A stretch of 64,000 bases of DNA from Lachnospiraceae bacterium UBA7076 (GTDB taxonomy: Bacteria > Bacillota > Clostridia > Lachnospirales > Lachnospiraceae), in assembly GCA_002493625.1 (NCBI GenBank), contig DKZK01000013.1, positions 107,855 to 171,854 of the forward strand, given 5' to 3'. Each line of letters begins with the position of its first letter. Within the stretch, counting starts at the first letter, position 1. This document shows positions 61,250-64,000 of the stretch, in pieces. The translations under genes were made by a program, and so were the position numbers. The notes beneath the pieces are model-generated. The model was not told the origin of the DNA, made no database searches, and saw only the letters and a list, made by a program, of their open reading frames with translations.

Positions 61250-62261
61250 AGAAAAAAATAAGGCTCGTGATACATCTGAATATGATGATATATCTGAAAA
61301 TGATGATACCTCTGAAAATGATGATGTATATGAATTTGATGATGAGAATAAAGAGGATGATGCTTCTGAGGGTGCATTTATAAATTGTGATGGGGTTGTC
61401 AAGATATACAAGACGGACGACATAGAGGTTATGGCGCTTCAGGGGCTTGAGCTTACAATTAACCGCGGTGAAATCATGGCTGTAATCGGCAAGAGCGGAA
61501 GTGGAAAAAGCACACTGATGAACATAATCGGAGGGCTTGAAAAGCCATCTGCGGGAAAGGTAACCGTGGGCGGGGCCAGCCTTTCGGATATGTCCAAAAA
61601 GGAGATGATAAGATACCGCAAGAAAACCATCGGTTTTGTGTGGCAAAAAAGTGAGCGTAATCTTTTTAAGTATCTTACCTCTATTGAAAATGTGGAAGCG
61701 CCTATGAATTTTTCAGGCATGAGCGCAAAGGAAAAAAGAAAAAGGGCAGAGGAGCTTCTGGAGATGGTAGGCATGTCCCACAAAGCATCATCCTATCCTA
61801 CAGAGATGTCAGGAGGAGAACAACAGAGGGTTGCCATTGCCACGGCACTGGCAAACTCTCCCGACATACTGCTTGCAGACGAGCCTACCGGCGCGGTTGA
61901 TACGAAAACCTCAAATATGATACAGGATTTATTCCGGCGGCTGAACAGGGAGCTTGGAATAACAATCATAATAGTTACACATGATATGAAGCTTGCAGCT
62001 AAGGTTGACAGGGTTGTCATGATTTCAGACGGCAAGATAAGCACTGAAAAAATAATGAAGGATAAATACCGCGCTGAGATTGACAAAATGGGAGCAGACG
62101 GCTTTGGAGATGACAGTCATGAGGAATTTTCCGTGCTTGACAAGGCGCACCGGGTGCAGTTTTCCGAGGATATGCTTGAGGCGGCAGGCATTGACAGCAA
62201 CAAGGTAAAAATAACGGTCGAGGATGGAAAGATTGTTGTTGTGGGAGAAAATGCCAAATAG
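61215..62261 (+). CDS. MacB-type ABC ATPase with acidic N-terminal and C-terminal extensions
   Basis: About 348 residues, some 110 longer than the partner ATPase. The N-terminus holds a low-complexity acidic stretch of DDxSEND-like repeats (about residues 17-50) before the ATPase core: Walker A GKSGSGKST, Q-loop FVWQKSERNLFKYL, signature MSGGEQQRVAIATAL, Walker B ILLADEPTGAVDTKT, H-loop VTHDMKLAAKVDR. A C-terminal extension of about 80 residues ends KITVEDGKIVVVGENAK. Start is uncertain: ATG 61203, ATG 61215 and TTG 61227 all lie in the tail of the first ATPase gene; GGAGG at 61210 suits TTG 61227 best by spacing but loosely. Confidence 0.88.
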   Translation: MVRLLTEEAIYKEKNKARDTSEYDDISENDDTSENDDVYEFDDENKEDDASEGAFINCDGVVKIYKTDDIEVMALQGLELTINRGEIMAVIGKSGSGKSTLMNIIGGLEKPSAGKVTVGGASLSDMSKKEMIRYRKKTIGFVWQKSERNLFKYLTSIENVEAPMNFSGMSAKEKRKRAEELLEMVGMSHKASSYPTEMSGGEQQRVAIATALANSPDILLADEPTGAVDTKTSNMIQDLFRRLNRELGITIIIVTHDMKLAAKVDRVVMISDGKISTEKIMKDKYRAEIDKMGADGFGDDSHEEFSVLDKAHRVQFSEDMLEAAGIDSNKVKITVEDGKIVVVGENAK

Positions 62262-62400
62262 GGAATACAACATAGCATTGATAAAATAGCAGCAATAAAG
62301 AGAATGTTCTCTTAACTATTGAAATTTCCTGTTTTATATGTTACAAATGATTTATACAAATATAATTAAGGAAACAGCATTTTTGAGAGGAGGAAGATAC

Positions 62401-62883
62401 ATGAGGAAAATGATTTGCATAGCTGTATCTGTGTTCTTGATTTTTCTGACCGGATGCGGCAAAAGTGAAAAAGTTAAAGATTCACCTTCCAAGCTTCAGG
62501 AAAATGTATCTGACACATCCGTGTTTGTCAGCGGTATGGGATGCAGCGACACGGCCTGTACGGATTTGTCCCATCACCACGATTGCCCGTTGGATTGTGA
62601 AGATTATGAGCACCACCACAATTGCCCGCTGGACTGTGAAGAATATGAGCATCATCACAACCGTCCGTCGGACGATGAAGATTATGGAAATTATTACAAT
62701 TGCCCGCCGGACTGTGATGAATATGGGCATCATCATAACCGCCCGTCGGACGATGAGAATTGTTGGGATTACTACAATTGCCCGTCGGACTGTACGGAAA
62801 GCAGTCATCACCACAATGGCAGTGGTAATGTTAATGAATCTGGGCATCACAGGGAACGGCATCACGGAAATCATCATTATTGA
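62401..62883 (+). CDS. His/Cys/Asp-rich 13-residue-repeat lipoprotein
   Basis: 160 residues. Lipobox FLTGC (Cys 19) follows a short signal. From about residue 57 the protein is a tandem array of a 13-residue unit (39 bp in DNA): HHHDCPLDCEDYE, HHHNCPLDCEEYE, HHHNRPSDDEDYG, NYYNCPPDCDEYG, HHHNRPSDDENCW, DYYNCPSDCTESS, HHHNGSGNVNESG, then HHRERHHGNHHY. CPxDC and CPxDD, HHH and YYN units partly alternate. The His and Cys clusters strongly suggest metal (Zn, Ni or Cu) capture at the surface, which is inference. GAGGAGG before ATG 62401 sets the start; a TATAAT lies at 62361. A palindrome AAGAGAATGTTCTCTT at 62298 precedes it. It follows the efflux operon by 139 bp. Confidence 0.82.
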   Translation: MRKMICIAVSVFLIFLTGCGKSEKVKDSPSKLQENVSDTSVFVSGMGCSDTACTDLSHHHDCPLDCEDYEHHHNCPLDCEEYEHHHNRPSDDEDYGNYYNCPPDCDEYGHHHNRPSDDENCWDYYNCPSDCTESSHHHNGSGNVNESGHHRERHHGNHHY

Positions 62884-62931
62884 AATTATGGTATAATGTG
62901 CACCGTTAATCTACGATTGACGATATAGCGA

Positions 62932-62982
62932 AATGGGCTGTCGCAATAAGGATTTTTGTGGCAGCCCATTTTGTATTTTTTA
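62932..62982 (+). terminator. Intrinsic terminator with R1 core
   Basis: AATGGGCTG (62932-62940) pairs with CAGCCCATT (62962-62970), followed by TTGTATTTTTT. The left arm and loop contain GGCTGTCGCAATAAGG, the R1 core. TATAAT at 62892 lies just before, so an attenuated leader for the acetyltransferase is also possible. Confidence 0.75.
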
Positions 62983-63039
62983 TAAAAAATAATATCAAAA
63001 GCAGGGCATTATGTATCGTTGATGAAGGAGGATAGAAGT

Positions 63040-63807
63040 TTGGCTGTTAAGTTGGAAAACCCGGAAAAAGCAGAAAAGTTATTTGCAGGCTGGCAGGAGG
63101 GCTGCATATGGTCGGCAATGCAGGGAATCATGGGAGACATTTATGTGGATAATGAGGACAATCCTGTCAGTGGAGCGGTAGTGTCAGGTGATTTTGTTTT
63201 TCTTGCAGGACAACCCGACAAAGAGCTTTTACTTTGGAAATTGTTGTGCGGCGAAAAGAAATTTATGATTTTTGTTCCGGGGAGTGATGACTGGAATGAA
63301 ATGATTGAGGCTTGCTACGGAAGTAAGGCAGAAAAGGTAATCCGGTATGCCATAAAAAAGGAACGGAATATCTTTGACAGGGAACGGCTGGAAAAGGTAG
63401 TTATGAGCCTTTCCGGTGAGTACAGGGCTTCCTTTATCGACGAGGAATTGTTTCATCAGTGCATGTCATTGGAGTGGTGCAGGGACGGAGTGGCAAATTA
63501 TCCGGACTATGCTTTATATCGGCAGTACGGACTGGGTGTAGTTATTCAAAAAGGCGAGGAAATTGTGGCAAGCTGTTCTTCTTATGCCGGATTTCGTGAC
63601 GGAATTGAAATAGAAATAGATACGAAGGAAGGGTACAGAAGACTAGGGCTTGCCTATGTATGCGCGGCAAAGCTTATTCTGGAATGTATGGACAGGCAAT
63701 GGCTTCCGAGCTGGGACGCCCATAATCTTATGTCGGTGGGACTGGCGAAAAAGCTGGGGTATCATTTTGACAGGGAATATACGGCTTATGAAGTGCAGAC
63801 TCCTTAG
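63040..63807 (+). CDS. GNAT-family acetyltransferase
   Basis: 255 residues from TTG 63040, which lies 8 nt after AAGGAGG; the upstream ATG at 63022 would place the Shine-Dalgarno inside the gene. The N-terminal ~120 residues match the accessory domain of two-domain GNAT proteins of Firmicutes. The C-terminal half is the acetyl-CoA domain: VVIQKGEEIVASCSSYAGFRDGIEIEIDTKEGYRRLGLAYVCAAKLIL, with the RRxGLA CoA-binding loop, and PSWDAHNLMSVGLAKKLGYHFDREYTAYEV. Substrate unknown. It stands alone between a terminator and an R3 element. Confidence 0.85.
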   Translation: MAVKLENPEKAEKLFAGWQEGCIWSAMQGIMGDIYVDNEDNPVSGAVVSGDFVFLAGQPDKELLLWKLLCGEKKFMIFVPGSDDWNEMIEACYGSKAEKVIRYAIKKERNIFDRERLEKVVMSLSGEYRASFIDEELFHQCMSLEWCRDGVANYPDYALYRQYGLGVVIQKGEEIVASCSSYAGFRDGIEIEIDTKEGYRRLGLAYVCAAKLILECMDRQWLPSWDAHNLMSVGLAKKLGYHFDREYTAYEVQTP

Positions 63808-63838
63808 ACGGCTCCATGCAGTGGGCATACATAGAAGA

Positions 63839-63996
63839 ACGTTTGAAGATGTCGGCACTTAAATTGCCCGTTTGACAATGGCTTGTATAGTAACTGAAAA
63901 CATGCTTTCGCTCATGTCAGACGGGTAATTTCCAGTGCCGCTGCGCCTTGATGCGACAGCTCCGCCATGCCTATGATATTGACTATATTATACAAC
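63839..63996. repeat. R3 stem-loop element at the window end
   Basis: CGGCACT...CCCGT.TGAC (63852-63875) pairs with GTCAGACGGG...AGTGCCG (63916-63940) in a long imperfect hairpin. The 5' flank GTTTGAAGATGTCGGCACTT resembles the uvrA terminator at 6499, and the 3' part (CCGCTGCG..., TGCGACA, GCCATGC, ATATTATACAAC) resembles 37616-37681. It may terminate the acetyltransferase transcript. The remaining bases to 64000 hold nothing further that I can identify. Confidence 0.5.
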
Positions 63997-64000
63997 TGCA

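Noticed and set aside
62465..62896. Second long + frame with Ile/Arg/Thr repeats over the His-rich lipoprotein
   Set aside because: A shadow frame created by the 39-bp DNA repeat; no ribosome binding site, and the main frame has a signal peptide and lipobox.
1..64000. CRISPR array, prophage, integrase or transposase genes
   Set aside because: No regularly spaced repeats and no phage structural, integrase or transposase-like proteins; the tandem repeats present are coding (62.5 kb) or a paralogue array.
1..64000. tRNA or rRNA genes
   Set aside because: No GGTTCRA-type T-loop with matching acceptor stem and no rRNA-like conserved blocks were recognised by eye; a covariance search would be needed to exclude a missed tRNA.

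Overview
The window looks like chromosomal DNA from a low-to-moderate GC Gram-positive anaerobe of the class Clostridia, most likely family Lachnospiraceae. The grounds are AGGAGG-type ribosome binding sites, TTG/TTGACA-like and TATAAT promoters, a class II fructose-bisphosphate aldolase, a NAD(P)-malic enzyme, many lipoproteins and MacB/Bce-type ABC transporters. The protein families (JetA/DUF5716-like, xxxLxxG heptad proteins, DUF58/transglutaminase operon) fit the same group. No rRNA or tRNA gene was seen, so species is not assignable. Almost every gene is on the + strand; exceptions are a CAP-domain gene at the left edge and a two-component block at 43.8-46.7 kb.

Layout. 0-6.6 kb: secreted CAP protein, then uvrB, a small membrane protein and uvrA, closed by a strong terminator. 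6.7-21.3 kb: an accessory region with three different MacB/FtsX-type ABC systems. The first has three exported proteins, two split permeases, an ATPase and a two-component system. The second is a textbook Bce-type peptide-resistance module (ATPase, BceB-like permease, response regulator, intramembrane-sensing kinase) with a BceR-like box at its promoter and a clearly AT-richer composition. The third is a lone ATPase/permease pair. 21.4-27.5 kb: fba, then a TetR regulator, an MMPL/RND transporter and an xxxLxxG heptad-repeat secreted protein.

27.5-37.5 kb: a compact run encoding a two-TM protein, a membrane-anchored solute-binding/VWA fusion, and JetA-, JetB- and JetC-like subunits of a Wadjet/MukBEF-type SMC complex. 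No JetD (TOPRIM nuclease) follows; the next gene is an SPL-family radical SAM protein. I regard this JetD-less SMC operon joined to a VWA protein as the best candidate for an undescribed system. 37.7-43.8 kb: small coiled-coil protein, malic enzyme, and a MoxR-DUF58-transglutaminase operon. 43.8-46.7 kb (minus): response regulator, sensor kinase and a secreted partner.

46.8-54.3 kb: a tandem array of four intact paralogous lipoproteins, a fifth copy broken by an amber codon in its signal peptide, and the remnant of a sixth. 54.4-62.3 kb: an efflux system of two lipoprotein adaptors (one a double adaptor), one very large permease and two ATPases. The window ends with a His/Cys/Asp-rich 13-residue-repeat lipoprotein, a GNAT acetyltransferase and a repeat element.

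Several short dispersed repeats recur in intergenic positions. They are named here R1 (GGCTGTCGCAATAAGG element), R2 (115-bp branched stem-loop just upstream of genes, with compensatory base changes), R3 (terminator/MITE-like stem-loops) and R4 (AAAAAC-AGTTT hairpin just downstream of promoters).
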